40,048 bases of DNA from Chara braunii. Taxonomy: Eukaryota; Streptophyta; Charophyceae; Charales; Characeae. The stretch spans positions 1,215,855 to 1,255,902 of the forward strand of contig BFEA01000128.1 of assembly GCA_003427395.1 (NCBI GenBank), read 5' to 3'. How positions within the stretch are numbered: the stretch's first letter is position 1; every line of letters begins with the position of its first letter. A program made the translations under genes and the position numbers. The notes beneath the pieces are model-generated. The model was not told the origin of the DNA, did not search any database, and saw only the letters and a program-made list of their open reading frames with translations. Of the stretch, positions 8,806-18,487 are shown piece by piece.

Positions 8806-11175
8806 TCAAAGAGGATGGTGAGAAGGTGACGTAGTGCAGCGACATGGAAGGTGAGTCGCTCCTGCCGAGCCTAGAGCATGCTCAAGTCCAGAAGAAAGGA
8901 CACAACGTCCTCGCGAGTCGCGAGCTGCTCGCTGCTCGCTGCAACGGGCTGAGCGAATGGCTCGACGCGTCGGTAGTCGCGACAGGGTAGGAGGGGAGAC
9001 GGTGGTCTGCGGAGGTGCAGATGGTACTGCGACAGAGGGTTGAGTACACTCTGTCAGGTCCTGCAATACCTCAGCTCCACTAGCGAGAGGGGCGAAGCCA
9101 ACTACTGAGGAGGGCGCAGGTGTACACTGCACCGTGGCTAGGGGGCGTCGCGGGGATGCGGGGCGCGGGGGGGGGGACTGATCACGACATTGGCGGAAAA
9201 GGTCAGCGTAGTGGTGGTCGAGGGCGACGGTGTAAGGGCACCACGAGGAGGTATAACCGTCCTGGCGGCATCGCAAACACCCACGCCGGCCCAAGATGAC
9301 CGCGCGCTCCTCAACAGAAAGGACACCGCGAGGAGGGACAAAGCCCTGAGGGAGGTCCTGCTGAGGGACCTCGGGAGGCGACGCGCCAGAGTGACCGGGG
9401 CGGTTGCGTGCCCGAGAGAGGGCGGAGAGGATGAGCTGGAGGCGCTCGACCATAGGGAGAGTAGAGTCCTCCAGGTGGTAGTAGACGACCTCACCGAGGT
9501 CGAGGTCGTCGATATGGTCACCCTAAGGTGACAGCGGGGCAACAGCGTCCTGCTCACCATACTCGAGCGGGCTGAAGCGGCGCGAGAAGTGGTAGCCCTG
9601 CTGCGCGGAACGGCGGGGACGGCCACGGAAAGGGGAGTGGCGTTGGGAAGTGTCGTGAGAGGAGGAGGGGGCGTAGCCAGTACGCTGAGGCTGGGAGGAG
9701 GAAGCGGGATGAAGACGGGCTCGCATCCGCTGATGGGTCCTAGCGGCCTCATAGGCCTGTGGGGCCGATGTGAACTCGTACTGCCATAACTCGGAGCGGT
9801 ACTCAAGGGGAAGGCTGGCCAAGAAACGGTTGATGAGAGCAGCCTTAGGGAGGAACGCCACATCACAAATGAGGCGGGTGTCCTGAAAGACCTGGTTGTG
9901 GTGGTCCAGGCGGGCAGCGCCACCAGAGCCGGACCAGCGTGTGCTGACGACGCGCTCGAAGGCGTCAGTGACGTCATGTCAGGCTCCAAAGCGGTCCTCG
10001 AGAAACGCTCGAAAATCCATGAAGGTCGAGGTCCGACCCTCACGAAGGGAGTGCACGTAGAAATCCTCCCAGGCGTCGAAGGGACCGCCATGCAGGCGCG
10101 TGGAGAGGTGACACACCCATGTGTCGGGTGGGGCGCCCATGAGCTGGAGCGTGTGCGGGTGGCGGACAGTAGCCACCGAGACACGCATATCCCTGTACCG
10201 TCGTACAAGGCAATGTCCGCCAAGCGAACGAGTGGTGCATCACCGTTTTGGCGGCGAGGGGATCGAGGAGCAGAGGCCTGTGCTATAGCTGAGTAAGTCG
10301 GCACTGGTTCTGGAGAAAGGGGTGCAAATGACTGTACGCCAGGGCCGCATGGGGGAGCGACGGGGGCAACCGCGGCAGGCTGCGAGGGAGCTATGGTAGA
10401 AGAGGTCGCAGCAACCGAGGGAATAGGAAGAAGGTAAGATGGGGATGGATATGGTGCAGGGCGAGGGAAGCGAGCCTACATGGAAGCAAGAGTAGAGGAG
10501 GAAGGGGGTGCGCTCGAAGGCGCGGCCACCTGTGAGGATAGGGGTGGCTGAAGGCGTAAGAGAGCGAGGTCGGCCCAGGTCTGGGCAAGCTCGTCCTCGA
10601 GACGTCGAACGTATATCGAGCGAGGAGTGGCAGGAGGAAGAGTGGGGAGAGTGGACGCACGAGCGGCGTGGGGCATCCCACAGGGGGGAGAGCCAGGTGG
10701 CACTGCGGTCGTGCGAAGGGGAGGGAGAAGCAGGGCACCCGGAAAAGCTGAGACCATGGCAACGGGTTGTGGTCCCGTGGCCATAGTGACCGGAATCTGG
10801 GCGGGTGCGCCCGTAGAGTGAGGGAGGGCCTGGCCCGTGGCGGCCATCGCGCTAGGAGCGTGCACGGTCACCAGGATGGCCAGGTCGGGGGCCACAGAGG
10901 AGGAAGCTCCACCATGGTCACCATGTCGGAGGACGGGGGACCCGAACTGGGAGCCAAGAGAAGAGAGAGTGAGGAGATGAAAGACAACCAGCGTCCTGGA
11001 CTTGTCGCAGGCCCGCGGCAAGAGTCGCCACCTGCGCATGTAAGGGCGCAAGGAGGGAGGTGATGAGGGCGTGTAGATCCCCCTGGGGCTGATGGCCCTG
11101 GTCCGTCGGCACGGGTGTGGAGCCCGATGCCGAGGTCGTCGCCGTCTCAGCGGCTTGGGGTTTGCCGTCGGCCAT
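8806..11175 (-). pseudogene. Gag of the gypsy element (multiply frameshifted)
   Basis: Start chosen: the Met at 11175 (MADGKPQAAETATTS), followed by a helical stretch LHAQVATLAAGLRQVQDAG; another Met at 11297 opens a frame that looks less Gag-like at first. The frame then shifts. VRRLEDELAQTWADLALLRL near 10560 is coiled coil. The capsid-like core is at 10188-9979 (PFDAWEDFYVHSLREG, FRAFLEDRFGA) and 9861-9523 (NRFLASLPLEYRSELWQYEF). A zinc-knuckle-like CLRCRQDGYTSSWC lies at about 9238-9279 with Tyr in place of the usual His. Gag forms the particle and binds RNA. At least four frames are needed to cover it, so it is dead. The GC-rich, Pro/Ser-rich linkers are typical of the low-complexity parts of such Gags. 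Confidence 0.8.
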
Positions 11176-11360
11176 GAGGACGTAACGGATCGGACTAGAG
11201 AGGGTCGGGGGAGGTCCGCGTGAGCGGAGGGCGTAGGGGGAGGTCTGCGATAGAAGGCGACGGGCGACGCTAGTAAATCGAGCGCGGGTGCCGTCAAAGG
11301 GGGAGGGGTGGTTCGGATCCAGGGTGCCCGAGTGGAAAGGGGGAGTAGGAGAGGGTTCAG

Positions 11361-11425
11361 AAAAACCCTAAACCCTAGAAAAACCCTAAGGAAACCCTAA
11401 CTGGAGTTTGAGTGGTTAGGGTAGG
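11361..11425. promoter_or_regulatory. Cluster of AAACCCTAA telo-boxes in the gypsy leader
   Basis: Four CCCTAA units (AAACCCTAG/AAACCCTAA type) lie within 11361-11400, and an opposite-strand TTAGGGTAGGG lies at 11415-11425. In plants such boxes occur in promoters and 5' leaders and also as telomere-like repeats. Here they lie about 190 bp upstream of the gag start. Confidence 0.55.
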
Positions 11426-11567
11426 GTACCGGTGACCTAATCAAGAAAATAAAATAGTAAGAATGGGGGAGGCGGGAGAATAATAAATAAACAATGAAAT
11501 TTTGAGAGACAAATATAAAAAAATAAATAAATGAGGAGGTGAAAAGAGATTAAGTGTTGGATTTTTC

Positions 11568-11676
11568 AAAAATTTTGGTAGCATTTCTTTACCCCCATGG
11601 GGTCGAAGTGTGCCAAAAAATTCTAAGTGAAAGAAAAACAGAAAATTTCGGCAGCACTTCGTTACCCCCACGGAGT
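11568..11676 (+). repeat. Two copies of an AAAATTTYGGYAGCAYTTC motif
   Basis: AAAATTTTGGTAGCATTTC near 11568 and AAAATTTCGGCAGCACTTC near 11642 are each followed by TTACCCCCA-GG-GTC. The same motif family occurs twice near 17953-18065, in a different element. The spacing of about 74 bp suggests a local tandem duplication. Confidence 0.6.
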
Positions 11677-12689
11677 CAGAATTTGTGTCGAAAGCAAGAA
11701 TGACTAACTCCTAATCAGATTTAAGGGTGCCACAAGAAAATTCGAATTTTTAGAATAAAATATAAATAAAATGAAATAAGTCAGAAAAGAAGAAAAGAAA
11801 GTGGGGGATAAGATAATTCGATTTTTTTTAAGAAGAGGAAAGATAAATCAAAAGAAAAATAGAAGAAAAAAAAAAACAGAAAAATTTCGAAGTAGGAGGG
11901 AAGGGGGATGAAAAAGTGAAGGAGAAAAGAGAGAAATAGGTGGGAGAGAGAAAAAGAGTGAAGGGGGAGATGAGGGAAGTGATGGGTTGTAGTTGGGGGA
12001 GAGGAGAGTGAGAGAATGGGAGAGAAAGGGAAGGGAAAGGTTGGGAGGGATCAAGAAGCAAAGAGAAAAGAGGAGAAAGAAAAGAAAATAAATTAATAAA
12101 ATAGGGTAAATAGTGGGTGGTGGGAGAAAAAGGTGGGGTGGGGACAGGGGTATGAGTAGTGAGAGTGATTAGAAGGAAGTGGGTTAGTAGGGAGAGGGAA
12201 GAGAGAGGTGATACCTGACCCTTGGTGTCTCCAAGGGCACAAGGTATACCAACACCAGGAGGGTCTTGGCCTTCACTGCCGCAAACCAGTTGGAGGAGGG
12301 AGGGGGCTGAGATCTTGATCAGCCCCTCGCAGCAGCACTGCAACGCCAGGGTGTGCTGGGTGAGCAGACCCTCGCTAATGTAGATCAGCCCCTGATCAGG
12401 GGGTCTTCACGCCACAAACAGCACTGGCCGCCAGGCCAGCATGCCGGGACCACTCCTGTGCCAGCCACGTCACCACCACCAACGCCGGAAACTCNCCCGA
12501 CCTGCCCTTCGATCCCGCCGAAACGNGGGGGGGGGGGGGGCACGGGATCTTTCGCCACGATACTCCCAATCACCGGAACCCTGAAAATCCACCATCGGAA
12601 CCGATCCTACCTCCGCCGGCAGCTACACTTCGGACCTCGTCCAGGGGGGAGGGGGGCAAAAAACTCCTTTCGCCCGTTCCAACCACCTC

Positions 12690-12775
12690 CGCCACTTGGC
12701 GCAGTGGTTATCACAACGCCCCGTAACGTTCGCTGCGGCCGTCTGCCCGGGTTCAAACCCCACGCGCAGCGAAGT
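12690..12775 (+). repeat. tRNA-like (SINE-type) unit inside the gypsy leader
   Basis: TGGCGCAGTGG (12697-12707) fits the RNA polymerase III A box and GGTTCAAACCC (12750-12760) the B box, 53 bp apart. That is longer than the roughly 44 bp of a short-arm tRNA. The two boxes are embedded in TTGGCGCAGTGGTTATCAC and CCCGGGTTCAAACCCCA. No good cloverleaf or anticodon arm forms, so a tRNA-derived SINE head is more likely than a working tRNA. Confidence 0.5.
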
Positions 12776-13065
12776 GCATGATCACCATCACGCAAAAACA
12801 AAAATTTTCGCAGCCGAAATTTGACAGCGCCGCCAGTGGGGCTGGCGGATCTTGTTGCTTCGGTCTTTTGCCAAAAGCAGCCAAGCGCTGTTGCCGCCCG
12901 CAATGATTACAGCTGCCCTACACAATACTGTTTTTCGCCTGCTGCATCTCCGTGGCGCCCGTAATGATGGTGGTCAGATCTTCTTCACTACTTTCCCAAG
13001 TGGGAAAGTACAACACTGGACAGCGGGATGACCAGGGTGGATGGGCGGGATCAGGGATCGATCCC

Positions 13066-13077
13066 GCTCTGATACCA
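13066..13077 (-). other. Primer-binding site for initiator tRNA-Met
   Basis: Read on the minus strand it is TGGTATCAGAGC, the standard plant retrotransposon PBS complementary to the 3' end of initiator tRNA-Met. It lies one base inside the 5' LTR, which ends GGGTCCGCCACA on that strand. Confidence 0.93.
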
Positions 13078-13078
13078 A

Positions 13079-13388
13079 TGTGGCGGACCCGCCAGGTGAG
13101 GTGCTCCGCCTGGGATACAAATGGAGATGGAGGATGAGGGAGGAGCGAGATGGCACAATGTAGCTTCCATGCAAGACTCCAACGCACGTACTCCAAAACT
13201 ATGCGAATGCAGAATGATCCAGAAAAAAAACAACAGTTGGGGTATACCCCAGCGGACGTACTAGACTGGACTGGACTGGCTGGTACCGACAGAGGTACCG
13301 GCCTAGACAGGGCTACCCCGAATACAACACAGGCCTAAGAGAACAGGCCAAGGGGCTGGTCTCACAGGCCAACCAGAGGTCCGCTACA
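13079..13388 (-). mobile_element. 5' LTR, full length (310 bp)
   Basis: It starts TGTAGCGGACC and ends GGGTCCGCCACA on the minus strand, giving imperfect 11-bp terminal inverted repeats and the TG...CA rule. It contains the palindrome GGGGTATACCCC at 13239-13250. It is the reference copy showing what the 3' LTR lost. Confidence 0.92.
13239..13250. promoter_or_regulatory. LTR palindrome GGGGTATACCCC
   Basis: A perfect 12-bp palindrome, kept in the 3' LTR at 5164-5175 and nearly kept in the old fragment at 1182-1191. It is a candidate TATA or protein-binding site. Confidence 0.4.
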
Positions 13389-13393
13389 AATGT
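13389..13393. other. Target-site duplication, right copy (AATGT)
   Basis: It matches 4999-5003 exactly and directly follows the LTR end CTACA. It fixes the outer boundary of the element. Confidence 0.85.
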
Positions 13394-13402
13394 TGTACAA
13401 AA

Positions 13403-13470
13403 TTGTAATACAAACAACTTTTGCGTGAAGGTATTGGTGAAATTCCCAGACAAATTTGAGAAAACAATGA
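13403..13470 (+). repeat. Flanking repeat, right copy
   Basis: ATACAAACAACTTTTG and the following GAAATTC-CA-ACAAATT block match 4820-4892 on the other side of the gypsy element. Confidence 0.6.
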
Positions 13471-13507
13471 TGGTATTAGCGGGTCCCGCAAGTTTATGTC
13501 CTAAAAC

Positions 13508-13576
13508 TCGTTGTATAACATACGTAAGTTGTACTGGAATGTGACGTACCCCATATGTTGTATTCGTATACAACGA
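13508..13576. repeat. Small inverted-repeat element
   Basis: TCGTTGTATA (13508-13517) is exactly inverted as TATACAACGA (13567-13576). The interior carries ACATACGTAAGTTGTA, related to the palindromic units at 2136-2238 and 4738-4755. Confidence 0.5.
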
Positions 13577-13734
13577 ACAAACATTTTTTTTTGGTTAAGA
13601 CAATAATTGATAGTTGAGTTGATATCCTTGTTGATAGATGAGTTGATGTCCTGAGTGTTAGACTAATTATTAGACAAATTATAATATGAGAGAGAGAGTT
13701 GAAGATTATTTTTTCCATCGTGTAATCTTAGTTT

Positions 13735-14120
13735 GTGCTAGGGTGATAGCTATGTGAGCCACAATACTTGGACCTTGGGACCCATCAATACCTAGAGCCC
13801 ATTCCGGTACCTCGACAAGTTTGTACTAAGGTGACAGCTACGCCGACCACAAAACTAGAACCCCTTGGACCAGTACCTTTTCCGGTACCCTGATAAGTAT
13901 GTACTAAGGTAATTGTTATGTAGGTCATAATTGAACCCCCCAAATCCAGCACCTAAAGCCCATTATAGTTCCCCGACAAGTCCGTGCTAAAATAATTGCT
14001 ATGCTAACCTCAACTTAATTCAAAGCTAATACTTGGAGTTTGTTTCAGTACCTCGACAGACCCATATTGAGGTGACTACTCTAGCCACAACTAAGCCCAG
14101 GGCTAATACCTGAAGCCCAT
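13735..14120 (+). repeat. Tandem array, five ~80-bp units
   Basis: The anchor GTRCTAAGGTGA-AGCTATG recurs at 13735, 13823, 13901, 13984 and 14064, spaced 88, 78, 83 and 80 bp. Units also share AGCCCAT, CCGGTACC and TCGACAAGT in order. They are diverged from each other, so the array is old. No coding frame runs through it. Confidence 0.75.
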
Positions 14121-14920
14121 GTCGTAAGACCAAGATAACCATGACCATATAGTACTAGAAGGATAAACAACCAACACTGTATATCTCTTATTCAGTGTGA
14201 TCCTATTTTGAACCCTCAACCTCTTCCATACAGTCCCAAACTCAAACGTACTAAGCTACGATGACAACTAATTTGTTTTATGCACTACACTAGACAGGGA
14301 AACAACCGCATAATCATCACAACAATCCGTGAACCAAAAATGTCAAGCAAACTGATCATAGTATAGACTCCAACATACAAAAACCTTGGACTAAATCCCT
14401 TGGGTGGTACAAGAAGTGATTGTAATCCTTACTATGGACCAGACCAACTTGAAGGGAGGGGTGTGAACCGTCATGCGTAGGTCAATGACCGCAGGTATAT
14501 ATGCACGAGGCTATCCTAACTAGCAACAATAAAAATTAAATTAAATATAATACAATCTTAAGGGTCTTCGAGCTGAAAGGCCTCAATGCTAAAAAGAAAA
14601 AATCATAAATATACCACAATAGGAACAAGTCATGTCATTGAACCACATGCATGGTCTGAAAGGGGGGGGTGATAACAATCTAAAAAACGAAACTCATGCA
14701 CATAGAATAATGAGATGAATCATTAAGCTCTGGGTGGGTAGGGGGCAGAAAACAAAACCAACGACCTTAGCAAATCAACCATCAAGGCGACATAGGGGTG
14801 ACACCACGCAGGGTCTACCATAAACAGTTAGTCTCCAATATGATTAAATATTTAACCAAAGATACGACTGAAAAAAAATAAAGTGAGCGAGAGGATAATA
14901 CACACAACTCAAAAGCTAAG
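14121..14920. other. No recognisable gene
   Basis: AT-rich sequence in which I see no family motif, array or RNA gene. Confidence 0.5.
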
Positions 14921-15423
14921 NNNNNNNNNNNNNNNNNNNNNNNNNNNNNNNNNNNNNNNNNNNNNNNNNNNNNNNNNNNNNNNNNNNNNNNNNNNNNNNN
15001 NNNNNNNNNNNNNNNNNNNNNNNNNNNNNNNNNNNNNNNNNNNNNNNNNNNNNNNNNNNNNNNNNNNNNNNNNNNNNNNNNNNNNNNNNNNNNNNNNNNN
15101 NNNNNNNNNNNNNNNNNNNNNNNNNNNNNNNNNNNNNNNNNNNNNNNNNNNNNNNNNNNNNNNNNNNNNNNNNNNNNNNNNNNNNNNNNNNNNNNNNNNN
15201 NNNNNNNNNNNNNNNNNNNNNNNNNNNNNNNNNNNNNNNNNNNNNNNNNNNNNNNNNNNNNNNNNNNNNNNNNNNNNNNNNNNNNNNNNNNNNNNNNNNN
15301 NNNNNNNNNNNNNNNNNNNNNNNNNNNNNNNNNNNNNNNNNNNNNNNNNNNNNNNNNNNNNNNNNNNNNNNNNNNNNNNNNNNNNNNNNNNNNNNNNNNN
15401 NNNNNNNNNNNNNNNNNNNNNNN
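14921..15423. other. Assembly gap, 503 N
   Basis: Unknown sequence. Reading frames drawn across it are meaningless. Confidence 0.99.
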
Positions 15424-16142
15424 GAGTTGCTTGCGAAGAAGAAAAGTCAGGATAATGTTANAACCCCCATGCCTATACACTACCAAGGGAAAACCCAACT
15501 TAAGAAAACTAACTAAATGACATGCAAGGATAATCATCATGCGTCACATAATGAAATGCACATAGTAATCTAAGGTATAAGATGATGATGTAAAGTAGTA
15601 ACGACCAAGGTACATTCGAGCAACGGAGTAGCTGAAGCTCGTGAAGTAGGTTTCATAGTCGGTGAAGAAGGAGACGAAGTCAGTGAAGTAGTCATGGATG
15701 GTGAAAGTCAGACCACAAAATGTTAACATCATGAATTTGAGATGCAATGAAATATAAACAGTTGTGAGTTAATATGAGCGAGGTAGATGATAATGAGAGA
15801 CTCAGTCATAGAAAATGTATGGGGCAACGACGATAACGTTGTAGATACAAGAAAATGTTCGTCTATTGTTGAAGGTTCCATAGGGAGCAAACACATTCAT
15901 AAAAACATTATGAGTTAAAGGAGAAGGGATATGGTCAGTTCGTTGAGTGAGAGCAAACGTCTCTGCAAGATTAGCACAATCATATGCATACATAAAACCC
16001 ATAGTGTGTTGCAAGTGCAACAATGACTCACAAGTAGCCTCCTTATCAAGATAGTTTTTCAACGCATGAGATACTAGACATGTTAAAATGTATGGTTGGC
16101 AACTCGGTGAGATACAATATCAAAGACCACGAACTTCGTGTG
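15424..16142. other. No firm gene; one short minus-strand frame
   Basis: Minus strand 16062-15802 is open for 86 codons (MKNYLDKEATCES...AYDCANLAETF), with a protein-like composition but no family I recognise. 15615-15705 repeats a GTGAAGTAG/GTGAAGAAGG element that reads Phe/Tyr-rich on the minus strand. Either could be decayed transposon coding sequence. Confidence 0.35.
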
Positions 16143-16168
16143 ACCTTCCACCAAGTTGGGTGGAAGGT
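16143..16168. repeat. 10-bp perfect hairpin
   Basis: ACCTTCCACC and GGTGGAAGGT face each other across the loop AAGTTG, about 80 bp outside the LTR-like block that begins at 16250. Confidence 0.6.
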
Positions 16169-16249
16169 ACTAGTAAGGATGTATGGAAACATGGATGCAG
16201 CGAGGAGGCATGATAAATATCTTGTATGTGAGTCTTACAAAACTGGCGG

Positions 16250-16665
16250 TGTCGAGCGCATCGGTCCCTCACGGGGACCCTCCCGGCCGCGTCACACAGG
16301 ATTTGGCAGGACTTCTCGCGAAGAGCGTTTGTCGCTCCGGCTGAGTGCGCCAGCCGTACCTCTCGCGAGCCCCTACGACAGGACAGGGTCACGCGAGGCA
16401 CCGCTTACCTCCACCTGTGGGAGTTGTCACCATCCCTTAGGTGGGCGTATCCCCACCGAGCTACTGAACCACATGCGAAGGTTTTTCGTATGCAATCGTA
16501 GAGGTGGCCCAACAGAGGGCGTCTCTCGTTCGCTGTAGCATAGGGGGTGCGCGCGGTCAACGCCCAGAATCGAACCCGTACGCGAATCGACGCACTGGGG
16601 GGCTGAGGTCCCAAACGGGACTCGACGTCGGTCGACTATGACACATCCTACATACCACACGTTAC
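16250..16665 (-). mobile_element. LTR-like block, subfamily B, copy 1
   Basis: It begins TGTCGAGCGCAT and carries blocks kept in the copies at 36852, 37703 and 38224: GGGAGTTGTCACCATCCC, TTAGGTGGGCGTATCCC, TGCAATCG-AGAGGT and TCGCTGTAGCATAG. The TG start and comparison with the PBS-bearing copy at 36852 place it as the inner or outer LTR end of a minus-strand element. No PBS lies beside it (flank CTGGCGG), so it is probably the outer end of a 3' LTR or a solo LTR. The right boundary is where similarity by eye stops; the LTR probably continues. Confidence 0.65.
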
Positions 16666-17640
16666 ACCACAACACTCACACACATGGACAAAGAAAACAA
16701 AACCACAATATAACGTTACAATACAACAACATTCCTAGTCCCTTCAGTATCCGACCCATAACCTTTTAAAATGGAAGTCGGTTAGGCGTCGCGTGTGAGA
16801 CTTGAGATACAATCACGCAGGCGCAGGGCTTTCTCATATCGACTCGTAATGCAAGAGTACGCAAGCGGTCGCAATGATGGCGTACCATTTAGTACCCATA
16901 CTCATGCGATCCTTGTTAATCTTGAGGGTTGCGTTCGACACTCAAGTGTCGGCTGACATGCGCCTTGAGGGTAAATCTCTTGACGTTGGACAACTGCCAA
17001 GTGTGGTTGATCACCACACCCTCTTCTGTACCCTGCAGAGTGTGAGTGGTACACAGGTTCATACCTGTGGTGACAATCGCCTCTTATTGCCCTGGGGGCC
17101 AGCTCCACCATCGAGGGTATGGAGAGAACTCAAGGGGTTTGACTTTGACGGCTACCACGGACTATGACGTCCAACTATAAAATTCTAAAAAAACAAAAAA
17201 AAAGGTGAAAGTGAATCTCCCTTTTCTCTCAAAATATAATCTATTTAACCTTTGCGCGCAGTCACAATAGGTCTCGCGAACACCCAACGCGTATGTATGT
17301 ACATATATATAGAGGGTTATAAATATGTGACGATCACTTTTCACAATCACAGTGAGACTCCTCTCAGCCAAATATACATAAGTGATCGCAGATAGTCAAA
17401 TCCAAAGTCCGAATCACCAAACATACCTGCAATCACATCAAAGATTCAACCAAGAGTCCATGCACTACACAAGGTCAATTTCAACCATTCTTTGCGCTCA
17501 CACCCCTCGCTTTAGTCATAAAAGACTCATTCTTTGTGCAACTCTCAAAATAAAATACTCAGTATCTTTATTAAATGGCCATTCAATTAAAGTCCGGGTA
17601 AAAACACAACAAAACAAATCAAATCACAAGGCTAAAGCTT
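16666..17640. other. Probable LTR continuation without genes
   Basis: It holds several small hairpins, for example CACAGGT-TCAT-ACCTGTG at 17052-17069, and a TATA-rich stretch at 17304-17330 (ATATATATAG, TATAAATA) suited to a promoter in the LTR. No coding signal. Confidence 0.4.
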
Positions 17641-17654
17641 TTAGGTTGAGTGGC

Positions 17655-17790
17655 AAGAGTGGATTAGAGTTGAGCCAGAAACCGACCTGTTATCAAAAGA
17701 TAACAGAATAGCGATCCTTTGAAGGATCAGGCTGAACGAATCGAGCCTTGAAACGAAATACGAAACCTGCATCACAGTACAGGCCAAATA
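17655..17790. repeat. Block shared with 38995-39120, with an 8-bp hairpin
   Basis: GTTGAG, CCGACCTGTTATC, GATAACAGAAT and CGAAACCTG occur in the same order in both places. The central hairpin CTGTTATC-AAAA-GATAACAG is at 17687-17706. It lies 1437 bp from the LTR start at 16250; the other copy lies 1326 bp from the LTR start at 37703. Confidence 0.65.
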
Positions 17791-17952
17791 GAATCACTAC
17801 TACGTTTGAGCCAAAAGGAGAATGTGCTCTATCTCATAGCCTAGCTCCCCTACTAACATTCACCTTACCTCCCTCAAAGTCATCTATAACTTTGGCATTG
17901 TCTTACCAAAAGTTTTCCTTAACAGAAAATAATCTAACTCTCCGGATTTCAC

Positions 17953-18065
17953 AAAATTTTGGCAGCGCTTCCCGTAGGAAGAATGTCTTTCCAAAATTTC
18001 CAGGTGTCCAAAAATTACTACGTCCTTCAGATTTGTAAAAATTTTGGCAGCGCTTCCCGTAGGAA
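17953..18065 (+). repeat. Two exact copies of a 28-bp motif
   Basis: AAAATTTTGGCAGCGCTTCC (continuing CGTAGGAA) is present at 17953-17980 and 18038-18065, 85 bp apart. It is related to the motifs in the gypsy leader at 11568-11676. Confidence 0.8.
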
Positions 18066-18487
18066 CAGGAGACTGCCAAGATTTATACAAAGCTGAAAAT
18101 GCAAAGACAAAACATAACTATACTTGGGACCAACTTCTGACACTACCTGATCGTTAGAACCGGAGATAGTCTGCACGATCCCTTCTTGAAGATGACATCG
18201 TGAGCTAACACCGATCCTAACTCCTAGTAGGGCCATTCGTATCTTATCCCAAGTTTCCCTCCCAGCATCCATCTCACCTGCCTATAACTCCAACACTTAG
18301 CGAGCATCTAAAGCAACTAAGCTATCAAAAAAGAAATCCCAAGAGATACCCCAAAATAAACATACATAGGTGAGCACACCAATATCTCTCACCAACTCAC
18401 ATGTTCCTTTCCAGGTCACATAGTTCGTTAAAAAAAAAACTCGTTATTCCCCTTTTTCCCCTTCCTTACATAAGACATAGGATCAAT

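Larger units (their letters stand above)
11401..13065 (-). other. Long leader between PBS and gag
   Basis: About 1.7 kb without a coding signal. On the plus strand 11430-12200 is A/G-rich (pyrimidine-rich in the element's sense). 12340-12910 is GC-rich, holds two single ambiguous bases (12495, 12526), a G-run (12527-12540), the palindrome CCCCTGATCAGGGG (12389-12402) and a tRNA-like unit. The composition changes abruptly at about 12200, so part of the leader may be a later insertion. Confidence 0.6.
5004..13388 (-). mobile_element. Ty3/gypsy LTR retrotransposon, complete outline but defective
   Basis: This 8385-bp element reads from 13388 down to 5004. Its order is 5' LTR, initiator-Met PBS, long leader, gag, protease, reverse transcriptase, RNase H, integrase, truncated 3' LTR; RT before integrase is the Ty3/gypsy (Metaviridae) order. 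The termini are short inverted repeats (TGTGGCGGACC and GGTCCGCTACA) flanked by AATGT on both sides. Gag and pol are broken by many frameshifts. The polypurine tract, the end of pol and the first 111 bp of the 3' LTR are deleted. The comparable parts of the two LTRs differ at roughly one position in ten by eye, so this is an old copy, or the LTRs have different histories. No chromodomain remains after the integrase C-terminus. Confidence 0.93.

Noticed and set aside
9138-10304. 388-codon minus-strand open frame as the true Gag
   Set aside because: Only its first part is Gag-like; the capsid-type motifs at 10188-9979 and 9861-9523 lie in other frames, so most of this frame is an out-of-frame shadow.
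11361-11400. Telomere or chromosome end
   Set aside because: Only four interrupted CCCTAA units inside a retrotransposon leader; these are telo-boxes or captured repeats.
14815-15540. Open frames spanning 14883-15455
   Set aside because: They consist mainly of unknown residues across the 503-bp gap.
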